From contig CAZMGW010000039.1 of the NCBI GenBank assembly GCA_964565935.1, forward strand, positions 1 through 12,432: DNA of 12,432 nt. The letters are read 5' to 3'. Below the pieces are notes generated by a model that was not told the origin of the DNA, searched no databases, and saw only the letters and a list, made by a program, of their open reading frames with translations. Each line of letters starts with the position of its first letter. Position 1 is the stretch's first letter. A program made the translations under genes and the position numbers. Below are positions 7,435 through 12,432 of the stretch, piece by piece. The stretch is from JBAXAM01 sp964565935 (GTDB taxonomy: Bacteria; Pseudomonadota; Gammaproteobacteria; UBA9339).

Positions 7435-8307
7435 TCATTTATTATAATTAACTGTACTTTCTATCCTATCCCATGCGCTCAACAGAACATCTTTATTTTT
7501 GAAGCTAGGCTGATCCATAATAGTATGACCATCAATAATTGATTGCACCACGCATTCATCAAAAACAATTTTACCTATTACTTCTATTTGATGAACACGA
7601 CAAAACTCTTCGATTGCCCGGGTCATTTTTATATTTAAATCATATTTATTAATCATAAATTTTATCGGTAAATTGAAATGTTGTGCCAAACCTGCGATAC
7701 GCATAGCATCATGTAACCCAGATAAAGTTGGCTCGGTTACGATAACCACACAATCACTATTTCCTAAAGCTGCAATTGCAGGGCAACCAATACCCGGTGG
7801 GCCATCAATAATGATCCATTCACAATTATTCTTATCAGCTATTTCAGTAGCCTTATATTTAATTAAAGACACCAGCTTACCTGAGTTTTCTTCGGCAATA
7901 CCAAGCTTTGCATGAACGAAAATGCCATACTTGGTTTCTGATATGTACCATTCGCCGGAATCTGAAGGTTGCATTTTTATGGCATTATTTGGACAAATCT
8001 TTGCGCATAGCCCGCAGCCTTCGCATAAAATCTCATCGACAACGAAATTTTTGTTGATGGCTCCAAACCGACAGTTGTTGTAACAGCTCCCACACTGAAT
8101 GCACAGATTTTGTTCAATAATTGCTTTGCCACCGCCGCTGAATTTGTGGGTTTCTTTGGTTTCTGGGTGTAGTAGTAAAAACAAATCTGCGGCATCAACA
8201 TCGGCATCAACAATAACTTTATTTTTTGCAATAGCGCAGAAGGCAGCGCTAATAACTGTCTTGCCAGTGCCACCCTTACCGCTAACTATTACTATTTGTT
8301 TGGCCAT
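7435..8307 (-). CDS. MinD/Mrp-type P-loop ATPase with inserted 2x[4Fe-4S] ferredoxin domain, copy A
   Basis: The product has a deviant Walker A motif SGKGGTGKT at residues 9-17, then a ferredoxin insert with two cluster motifs, CIQCGSCYNNC (C69, C72, C75, C79) and CEGCGLCAKICP (C95, C98, C101, C105), then the Walker B region WIIIDGPPGIGCPA near 160. This layout is known from the MinD-like ATPases of the Desulfovibrio orange-protein complex and related anaerobe-specific proteins, thought to link ATP hydrolysis with metal-cluster handling. I chose ATG 8307 (290 residues) because GGTGG is just upstream and the homologous start is MAKQIVIVSGKGG; ATG 8316 adds three residues. The gene overlaps the end of the paralogous ATPase gene, a coupling that suits a heterodimer. 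Copies A and B share this architecture and about the same length. Confidence 0.88.
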   Translation of the reverse strand: MAKQIVIVSGKGGTGKTVISAAFCAIAKNKVIVDADVDAADLFLLLHPETKETHKFSGGGKAIIEQNLCIQCGSCYNNCRFGAINKNFVVDEILCEGCGLCAKICPNNAIKMQPSDSGEWYISETKYGIFVHAKLGIAEENSGKLVSLIKYKATEIADKNNCEWIIIDGPPGIGCPAIAALGNSDCVVIVTEPTLSGLHDAMRIAGLAQHFNLPIKFMINKYDLNIKMTRAIEEFCRVHQIEVIGKIVFDECVVQSIIDGHTIMDQPSFKNKDVLLSAWDRIESTVNYNK

Positions 8308-9136
8308 AACCACCATTTATCTTCGTGAATAATTTTTGAAATGCCGCTTTATATTCAGGTAGAGTCTCAATTAGGGACTCACCTGAAGAATAGCCTTCAG
8401 CAATTTTACGGCTGAAAGGTATTTTCATTAAAATTTCTATATCTTGATCCTGACAATATTTTTCAACCGCATTATTGCCTATATCGCAGCGGTTAATTAT
8501 CACTCCGAATGGTATTTTCAGTTTTATTAAAACTTCGACAGCAAGTTTTAAATCATTGAGCCCAAAAGGGGTGGGTTCAGTCACTAAAATACAATAATCG
8601 GAATTAATTACAGAGTGCACCATGGAGCAGCTTGTTCCTGGTGGGGCATCAATGATTGTATGCTTATCGCGATCGATATATTTTTTAAGAGCTTTTATTA
8701 TTGGTGTCGGCATCGCTTGGCCAACATTTAATTCGCCCTGAATAAACTCCATCTCATTTTTTTTACCAATCTCAATTAAACCAATGGGTTTGTCGATTTC
8801 TGAAATAGCTTCATTAGGACAAAAATACTTACATGCGCCACAGCTATGGCAAAGCTCTGAAAAGATATTTACTGTTCCTGGAACTACAGCTATGGCGTTG
8901 AAAGCGCAAACACTGGAGCATTTGCCACAAAAAGTACATTTTTCCAGATCAACTTGTGGTACTTTAATAGAAACGTCTTCTTTTTGACTAATCTTGGGTT
9001 TTATAAAGATATGGGTATTGGGCTCTTCGACGTCACTGTCTAAAAGTTGCACATTTTTTTCAACTGACAAAGCTAAACTTACTGCTACAGTAGTTTTACC
9101 AGTTCCACCTTTGCCGCTTGCAACTGTTATGATCAT
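8282..9136 (-). CDS. MinD/Mrp-type P-loop ATPase with inserted 2x[4Fe-4S] ferredoxin domain, copy B
   Basis: Paralogue of the next gene downstream. Of 284 residues, it opens MIITVASGKGGTGKTT (deviant Walker A at 7-15), has two [4Fe-4S] motifs, CTFCGKCSSVC (C67, C70, C73, C77) and CHSCGACKYFCP (C96, C99, C102, C106), and a Walker B/switch region TIIDAPPGTSCSM. I place the start at ATG 9136 since family members begin right before the P-loop; a GTG at 9205 would add 23 residues and overlap the NifX-like gene by 20 bases. No clear ribosome site precedes 9136, so the start remains uncertain. Its partners upstream and downstream (NifX-fold protein, second ATPase, scaffold) match the orange-protein type clusters, where the two ATPases form a complex. 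Role in cluster delivery or in cell-division positioning is inference from that system. Confidence 0.88.
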   Translation of the reverse strand: MIITVASGKGGTGKTTVAVSLALSVEKNVQLLDSDVEEPNTHIFIKPKISQKEDVSIKVPQVDLEKCTFCGKCSSVCAFNAIAVVPGTVNIFSELCHSCGACKYFCPNEAISEIDKPIGLIEIGKKNEMEFIQGELNVGQAMPTPIIKALKKYIDRDKHTIIDAPPGTSCSMVHSVINSDYCILVTEPTPFGLNDLKLAVEVLIKLKIPFGVIINRCDIGNNAVEKYCQDQDIEILMKIPFSRKIAEGYSSGESLIETLPEYKAAFQKLFTKINGGYGQTNSNS

Positions 9137-9185
9137 AAGATTTACTTTTTTGTTTCGTTCTGTAAAGTCCAATCTAGGGTTATTA

Positions 9186-9512
9186 CTAACCAGCCGTTTT
9201 TTCACTTTTATATTTTTCTATAGCGTCTTTTACACTACCGCTTTCCCCGGTAATAATTTGCAATTTTGCGGCTTGTAACACCTGCTCTGCTTTTGGGCCC
9301 ACTTGCCCGGTTATTACAGCGGATACTTTTTTAGCAACCACTAATTGTGCCGATTGAATCCCGGCACCAGAACCAGCATCGATGTTGGGATTGGCGATAG
9401 CTTCAAAAGTATTATTTGTATCATCCCAAATAATAAAATAACCACATCTGCCAAATCTTTGGTCTGTCTGTGATTCAAGACTGTTACCGCTAGAAGTTAT
9501 ACATATTTTCAT
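9186..9512 (-). CDS. NifX/NafY-fold (dinitrogenase Fe-Mo cofactor domain) protein, first copy
   Basis: A 108-residue single-domain protein of the family that binds Mo/Fe clusters. It reads MKICITSSGNSLESQTDQRF then GRCGYFIIWD, a typical start; GAGIQSAQLVVAKKVSAVIT with the GQVGPKAEQVL loop; and an EKYKSEK tail. The frame is open further upstream (to 9620), but ATG 9512 has GAGGG directly before it and agrees with the family start. It lacks the HFGHC and terminal CDH residues of the other copy, so the two are likely to have different jobs: one may carry a cluster and the other accept or deliver it. It lies 22 bases after the DUF134 stop in the same operon. Family call strong, function open. 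Confidence 0.87.
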   Translation of the reverse strand: MKICITSSGNSLESQTDQRFGRCGYFIIWDDTNNTFEAIANPNIDAGSGAGIQSAQLVVAKKVSAVITGQVGPKAEQVLQAAKLQIITGESGSVKDAIEKYKSEKTAG

Positions 9513-9534
9513 AAGCCCTCTTTGAATATTTTTA

Positions 9535-9897
9535 TTAATTAGTTGTAATAATAGCCTGTTTATTGCGGCATCTTCTTCGTCTGCTACAATTTGGAATCGC
9601 ATACTCTGTAATATCATCATGTTTTGATATTTTTAAGGCTTTTGAGCTATAAAGCGCATCAATGATTTTTTTCCTTCCTGAGTAGAGGAGGCGTTGTAAT
9701 GTGCTGGTTGAAATCTTCATTTTTTTCGCGGCCGTCTCTTGAGCCAATTCATCAAAGTCACATAGATGGACCGCCTCAAGTTCGTCCAGGGCTAAGTCAT
9801 TGACTTGCAGAGCGTCTAAAGGTATCCCTCTTGGCTTAAAATAATTAGCCCCATCAAAACAACGGCAAAAACGTGATTTTTTTACAAATGGCGGCAT
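9535..9897 (-). CDS. DUF134-family HTH protein, candidate local regulator
   Basis: A 120-residue protein of the DUF134 family: a cysteine-bearing N-terminus (SRFCRCF) with YFKPRGIPL, then DLALDELEAVHLCDFDELAQ and an HTH similar to sigma factor region 4, AAKKMKISTSTLQRLLYSGRKKI (about residues 55-77), ending with a basic, cysteine-containing tail (CSRRRRCRNK). DUF134 genes often sit at the head of NifX/MinD-ATPase clusters, as here, and DNA binding is expected but unproven. It is the first gene of the minus-strand run and is divergent from the DUF89 gene; the 16-bp palindrome 28 bases upstream is the natural candidate binding site. Cysteines at both ends could sense iron, a cluster or oxygen, which is speculation. 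The ribosome site is weak (GGGAT). Confidence 0.83.
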   Translation of the reverse strand: MPPFVKKSRFCRCFDGANYFKPRGIPLDALQVNDLALDELEAVHLCDFDELAQETAAKKMKISTSTLQRLLYSGRKKIIDALYSSKALKISKHDDITEYAIPNCSRRRRCRNKQAIITTN

Positions 9898-9925
9898 ATT
9901 TACAAATCCCGTAAAATTTCATTGC

Positions 9926-9941
9926 ATGGGTATATACCCAT
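9926..9941. promoter_or_regulatory. Perfect 16-bp palindrome, candidate operator
   Basis: ATGGGTATATACCCAT reads identically on both strands. It lies in the 109-base divergent gap between DUF134 and DUF89, 29 bases before the DUF134 start. On the minus strand a possible promoter (TTGGTA, 18 bases, TATATA) would place its -10 within the palindrome. On the plus strand TTTCAT and TAGAGT (18-base spacing) would flank it. Binding here could control both directions. The palindrome is certain, its role inferred. Confidence 0.6.
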
Positions 9942-10006
9942 AGAGTACAATCGTTACCAAATTAAAGCAAATTATTTTTTACCGGTTTTTAAAATAAAAA
10001 ACTACA

Positions 10007-10906
10007 ATGAAAACACATCTAGAATGCATGCCATGCTTTTTCAAACAAGCTGTAGCAGCAGCTCGTCTTGCCAACCTAGCCGAAGATATACAGGAAAAAA
10101 TTGTAATTGAGTTGGCGCAAAATATAGAAGCACCGCTTGTATCGGGTTGGTCTCCACCTGAAATGGCGCGTATGGTTTATGACATCGTTAATAAACACGC
10201 AAAAACAGAAGACGTCTATAAGCAAACCAAAAAACAAAACAATGCGCTTGCTTTAAGCCTTTACCCCAAGCTCAAGCAAAGAATAGAAGAGTCGGAAAAT
10301 AAATTACTACCCGCTACCGAACTAGCTATAGCTGGAAATATTATTGATTATGGGGCTAAAAATCCTTTGGACATAGACAATGAAATTAATGAAATACTAA
10401 ACGGGACCTCTTCATTATTTCAAGCAAGCAATAAAGCGATTTTTGATTTCCCATTATTTCAAAATCAAATTCAGAATTCTCGATGTATATTATACTTAGC
10501 AGACAATGCGGGAGAGGTAGTGTTTGATAGGCTCTTAATAGAGACCATCAGACAATACCGTCCCACTATAGAAATTTATTATGCTGTTAAGGAAAAACCA
10601 ATTATTAATGATGCATTAATGCAAGATGCTATTCAATGCTCGATTGACAAGGTTGCCACAGTTATTTCTTCTGGGTCAGCACTATCTGGAACAATTTTAT
10701 CTTACTGTAATCAAAATTTTTTACGTTTGTTTAACAAGGCTGATTTAGTTATTAGCAAGGGGCAAGGTAACTTTGAAGGATTGCATCAGACTGAAAGAGA
10801 TATGTGTTTTTTATTTATTGCAAAATGTCAGGTAATTGCTCAAATGATTAACGGCGCTATTGGAAATATGATTCTGTTTTATAAAAAAAATAGCAAGTTG
10901 CCTTGA
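10007..10906 (+). CDS. DUF89 family (ARMT1-like / damage-control phosphatase) protein
   Basis: A 299-residue metal-dependent protein of the DUF89 family, members of which remove phosphate from damaged or unwanted phosphometabolites. The bacterial/archaeal form is recognised by the N-terminal MKTHLECMPCFFKQA with a Cys pair (C7, C10), AGNIIDYG (109-116), the metal site LYLADNAGEVVFDRLLIE (D166, N167), AVKEKPIINDA (K195) and VISKGQGNFEG (249-258). Length is usual for the subfamily with the CxxC. The start ATG 10007 has no clear ribosome site. It is divergent from the DUF134 operon and probably shares its control region; members of this subfamily often appear near NifX/ATPase clusters, which suggests a role in the same pathway. 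The substrate is unknown. Confidence 0.88.
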   Translation: MKTHLECMPCFFKQAVAAARLANLAEDIQEKIVIELAQNIEAPLVSGWSPPEMARMVYDIVNKHAKTEDVYKQTKKQNNALALSLYPKLKQRIEESENKLLPATELAIAGNIIDYGAKNPLDIDNEINEILNGTSSLFQASNKAIFDFPLFQNQIQNSRCILYLADNAGEVVFDRLLIETIRQYRPTIEIYYAVKEKPIINDALMQDAIQCSIDKVATVISSGSALSGTILSYCNQNFLRLFNKADLVISKGQGNFEGLHQTERDMCFLFIAKCQVIAQMINGAIGNMILFYKKNSKLP

Positions 10907-10980
10907 GTTTTTTATTCGCATAAAAGATAGCATAAAAACAAATTAAAACTGTGTAAAAACGCCATAGGAATACGTCGCAT

Positions 10981-11226
10981 ATGACTAACATGCTTATTAT
11001 CAACGAAAAAAAAATTTACGATACGCTTGCTGCCAATGAAACTAATACCGCAGAAACCAATACATCTTTACGAGCACGGATCCACGATATTTTAGATAAA
11101 GCACATGAATTACATGGGTTAACTTTAGAAGAAACCTCAGCGCTTCTTGCTATCGACGATCCAGAATTACAGGAAGAAATATTCGACACTGCGCGTCAAG
11201 TTAAAGAAGAGAGCCTACGTTGGTAA
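10981..11226 (+). pseudogene. hydG: Truncated [FeFe]-hydrogenase maturase HydG (N-terminal part)
   Basis: The first 77 or so codons match the N-terminal helical part of HydG, the radical SAM enzyme that makes the CO and cyanide ligands of the [FeFe] hydrogenase H-cluster from tyrosine: INEKKIYDTL, then LTLEETSALLAIDDPELQEE and IFDTARQVKEE. In intact HydG (about 470 residues) the next residues lead into YGNRIVLFAPLYISN and the SAM cluster; here the text changes to SLRW and stop at about 11211, where phage-type DUF3987 sequence begins in another frame. No catalytic part remains. AGGAA lies 10 bases before ATG 10981. The remnant implies that the lineage once made an [FeFe] hydrogenase; another copy may exist elsewhere. 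Confidence 0.72.
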
Positions 11227-11893
11227 TGGGTTTTTAGAGCGATTTTTATATTTACTCCCCAAAAGCAAACTAGGCTACCGCACTCACAATACTCCTTCAA
11301 TCCCCAAAGAAGTCGTCGAAGAATATCAGTAAGCCATCAAGACCTTGTTAGAAACAACCTTGGCAAGACAAAAGCAACAAGAAAAAGTTGTTTTAAGCCC
11401 ATCACCAGAAGCATTAGCAGACTGGCAAGAGTTTCAACGTACAAACGAATGCCAGCTTAGGCCAAATGGGGCTTTTTATACTCTACAAGGATGGGCAGGA
11501 AAGATATGTGGCTTTGCCTTGCGAATAGCGGCAGTTTTACATGTGGTTAAGGCAGAAGATGGAAATACCATCATTTCGGGTGAATCAATGGCGAACGCTC
11601 TAGAAATAGACGCCTTATTAACTAAGCACACAATAGCTACTTATAACCTGATAAGCGCAAATCAAAGCTTACAAGACGCCAAAGAGTTGTTTGGCTGGAT
11701 AACGGAGCAAAACAACCCATCATTTACACAAACAGAAATAACTTATGCAATGCGTCATCGAAAATTGGGTGTAAAAGATCGATTGGCTTGCGCCATAAAG
11801 GCATTGATTGACCGTAATATTTTAAAACAAAGGGTGGATAGCTTAACCCACAAACCAACCACACATTCTTGGTATGGACAGGCACCGTTTTAA
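11212..11893 (+). pseudogene. DUF3987 phage/plasmid primase-helicase-like protein, 5'-truncated and split by TAA
   Basis: The C-terminal part of a DUF3987 protein, a family found in prophages and integrated elements with primase or helicase functions. The frame begins at the hydG junction with YVGNGFLERFLYLLPKSKLG, and runs to a TAA at 11330-11332 (after EEYQ). It continues in the same frame with AIKTLLETTLARQKQQE, WQEF and NGAFYTLQGWAGKICGFALR, the conserved helical region of the family, to a natural stop at 11891-11893. One base change (such as CAA to TAA) accounts for the split. Both the missing N-terminus and the stop show a dead gene. Its 3' end overlaps the AlpA-like gene by 20 bases as in intact elements. 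Confidence 0.75.
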
Positions 11894-12158
11894 TAAAGAA
11901 GTCAGGCCGTTTTTAACTGAAATACCAATAGGGATTCAAGGAATGGCATTTGACAGGCTGGACTTGGATAAGTGGGTCGACTACTATAAGGATCGTAGTG
12001 GGCGTCCCTCTAATAAGAGGTTAGAATTATGGGACGTAAAAAAACGCCAGGGCTCTACAAACGTGGAGAGTGCTGGCATATCGACAAGCAAGTCTTCGGA
12101 CGTCGAATTTGCGAAAGTACTGGAACAAATCTACTCGAAGAAGCGGAAAAGTACCTAG
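11874..12158 (+). CDS. Small phage-type protein preceding the integrase (AlpA/excisionase-like)
   Basis: A 94-residue protein beginning MDRHRFNKEVRPFLTEIPIG, followed by IQGMAFDRLDLDKWVDYY and a linker GRPSNK to a hydrophilic tail ending KKRKST. Small proteins of this kind occur just before the integrase genes in many proteobacterial prophages; the first half is like a winged-helix/AlpA helix-turn-helix and may act as an excisionase or regulator. The tail overlaps the integrase start (12029) by 130 bases in another frame, an arrangement I recall for the module. It seems intact even though the genes on both sides are broken. The functional call is inference, and it may no longer be expressed. 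Confidence 0.6.
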   Translation: MDRHRFNKEVRPFLTEIPIGIQGMAFDRLDLDKWVDYYKDRSGRPSNKRLELWDVKKRQGSTNVESAGISTSKSSDVEFAKVLEQIYSKKRKST

Positions 12159-12220
12159 CAAGATGTATCGAAGGCTTAAGGCAAGTTGCCAATGTAGGAC
12201 ATGTTTATGCGAATACCTAA
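12029..12220 (+). pseudogene. Truncated tyrosine-type phage integrase, N-terminal fragment
   Basis: The first 55 or so residues match the N-terminal arm of proteobacterial phage integrases: MGRKKTPGLYKRGECWHIDK, then QVFGRRICESTGTNLLEEAE and KYLARCIEGLRQ. A full protein has about 330-400 residues with catalytic R..HxxR..Y in the C-terminal half; none of this is present, and the frame ends at 12218-12220 after VANVGHVYANT, which does not look like the family. The gene reads toward the tRNA-Arg, as integrases of tRNA-targeting elements do. An internal deletion must have removed the core-binding and catalytic domains. Non-functional. Confidence 0.75.
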
Positions 12221-12239
12221 AAATAACTTGGGTCCCGCA

Positions 12240-12312
12240 CAAATTCGCCGGGAGCGAATTTGAATTGGCGTTTTTTGCCAAGCCCGCAGGGCGTAAGCTA
12301 GGGTAGCTTACG
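12240..12312. repeat. Run of four adjacent hairpins
   Basis: Four inverted repeats follow each other with almost no gap. The first is CAAATTCGC / GCGAATTTG (9 bp, loop 5; 12240-12262). Next come TTGGC / GCCAA (5 bp; 12265-12281) and GCCC / GGGC (4 bp; 12282-12292). The last is CGTAAGCTA / TAGCTTACG (9 bp, loop GGG; 12292-12312). It lies between the integrase fragment and the tRNA. It could be a dispersed palindromic repeat, part of an attachment region or a structured RNA; the sequence alone does not decide. The stems are certain. Confidence 0.6.
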
Positions 12313-12373
12313 TAAATATCCCGCAAAATGATTTTGGTGAATTGAGCGACCGCGTAGAAAACCAAGCCAGATG

Positions 12374-12432
12374 TGGCGCGCCCGGAGAGACTTGAACTCC
12401 CGACACCCTGGTTCGAAGCCAGGGACTCTATC
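12374..12432 (-). tRNA. tRNA-Arg (anticodon UCG), 3' part, cut by the window end
   Basis: On the minus strand the sequence gives the D-arm end GATAGAG, the anticodon arm CCTGG-CTTCGAA-CCAGG with anticodon TCG (complement of 12414-12416), a 5-base variable loop, the T-arm GGGAG-TTCAAGT-CTCTC (one G-T pair), the 3' acceptor strand CGGGCGC, discriminator G, and an encoded CCA (complement of 12374-12376). The 5' end lies beyond the window. It reads CGA and probably other CGN codons. The remains of an integrase module beside its 3' end make it the likely attachment site of the old prophage. Confidence 0.9.

Noticed and set aside
6708..9512. Nitrogen-fixation gene cluster
   Set aside because: NifX- and NifU-like domains occur widely in anaerobes; no nifH, nifD, nifK, nifE, nifN or nifB is visible in the window.
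9898..10006. Sigma-54 promoter upstream of DUF134, as known for orange-protein operons of Desulfovibrio
   Set aside because: No GG-N10-GC pair with the right spacing on either strand; the nearest pairs are 11 or 12 bases apart and there is no sigma-54 activator gene in the window.
10918..10937. Direct repeat GCATAAAA twice, 12 bases apart, upstream of the hydG remnant
   Set aside because: Short and AT-rich; readily expected by chance, and the downstream gene is broken.
12027..12365. 112-codon minus-strand frame over the integrase fragment and hairpins
   Set aside because: It crosses the well-supported integrase start on the other strand and the hairpin run, has no recognisable domain and no ribosome site.
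1..12432. CRISPR array, rRNA or transposase gene
   Set aside because: No regularly spaced repeats, rRNA motifs or DDE/HUH transposase sequences were found on either strand.

Overview
The window looks like part of an AT-rich chromosome from an anaerobic bacterium, most likely a proteobacterium. The anaerobic signs are a class III ribonucleotide reductase with its activase, two MinD/Mrp-type ATPases carrying ferredoxin domains, NifX- and NifU-like proteins, and the broken start of the hydrogenase maturase gene hydG. The aromatic amino-acid permease and the phage integration module resemble gammaproteobacterial versions (Legionellales-like is a guess), while the metal-cofactor cluster resembles those of anaerobic deltaproteobacteria. 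Taxonomy is inference only.

Plus strand, 1-3134: the 3' part of a TyrP/Mtr-type aromatic amino-acid permease, then a likely promoter and a three-gene polyamine operon: a deoxyhypusine-synthase-fold enzyme (probably homospermidine synthase, SpeY type), pyruvoyl-dependent arginine decarboxylase, and agmatinase. Together they would convert arginine to agmatine, then putrescine, then homospermidine.

Minus strand, 9897 down to 3277: one tightly spaced run of ten reading frames, probably a single operon. It opens with a DUF134 HTH protein, a NifX-fold protein, two paralogous MinD-like ATPases each with two [4Fe-4S] motifs, a NifU/IscU-like scaffold, a second NifX-fold protein and a hotdog thioesterase, and continues into nrdD and nrdG. 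The first part resembles the ORP (orange protein) clusters of Desulfovibrio. A perfect 16-bp palindrome lies between DUF134 and the divergent DUF89 gene and is the best candidate operator. nrdG is cut by an in-frame TAG 13 codons before a stop that overlaps the next start. The next frame looks like an in-frame fusion of the start of a metallo-beta-lactamase-fold gene with the end of a flavin oxidoreductase gene.

Plus strand, 10007-12432: an intact DUF89 protein, then a decaying region. hydG survives for about 77 codons and is joined to the middle of a phage-type DUF3987 gene, itself split by a TAA. An AlpA-like small phage protein and the first part of a tyrosine integrase follow. A run of four hairpins leads to the 3' part of a minus-strand tRNA-Arg(UCG) with encoded CCA, the likely integration site of the old element. 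Overall the window combines conserved anaerobic metabolism with several scars of deletion and gene decay.
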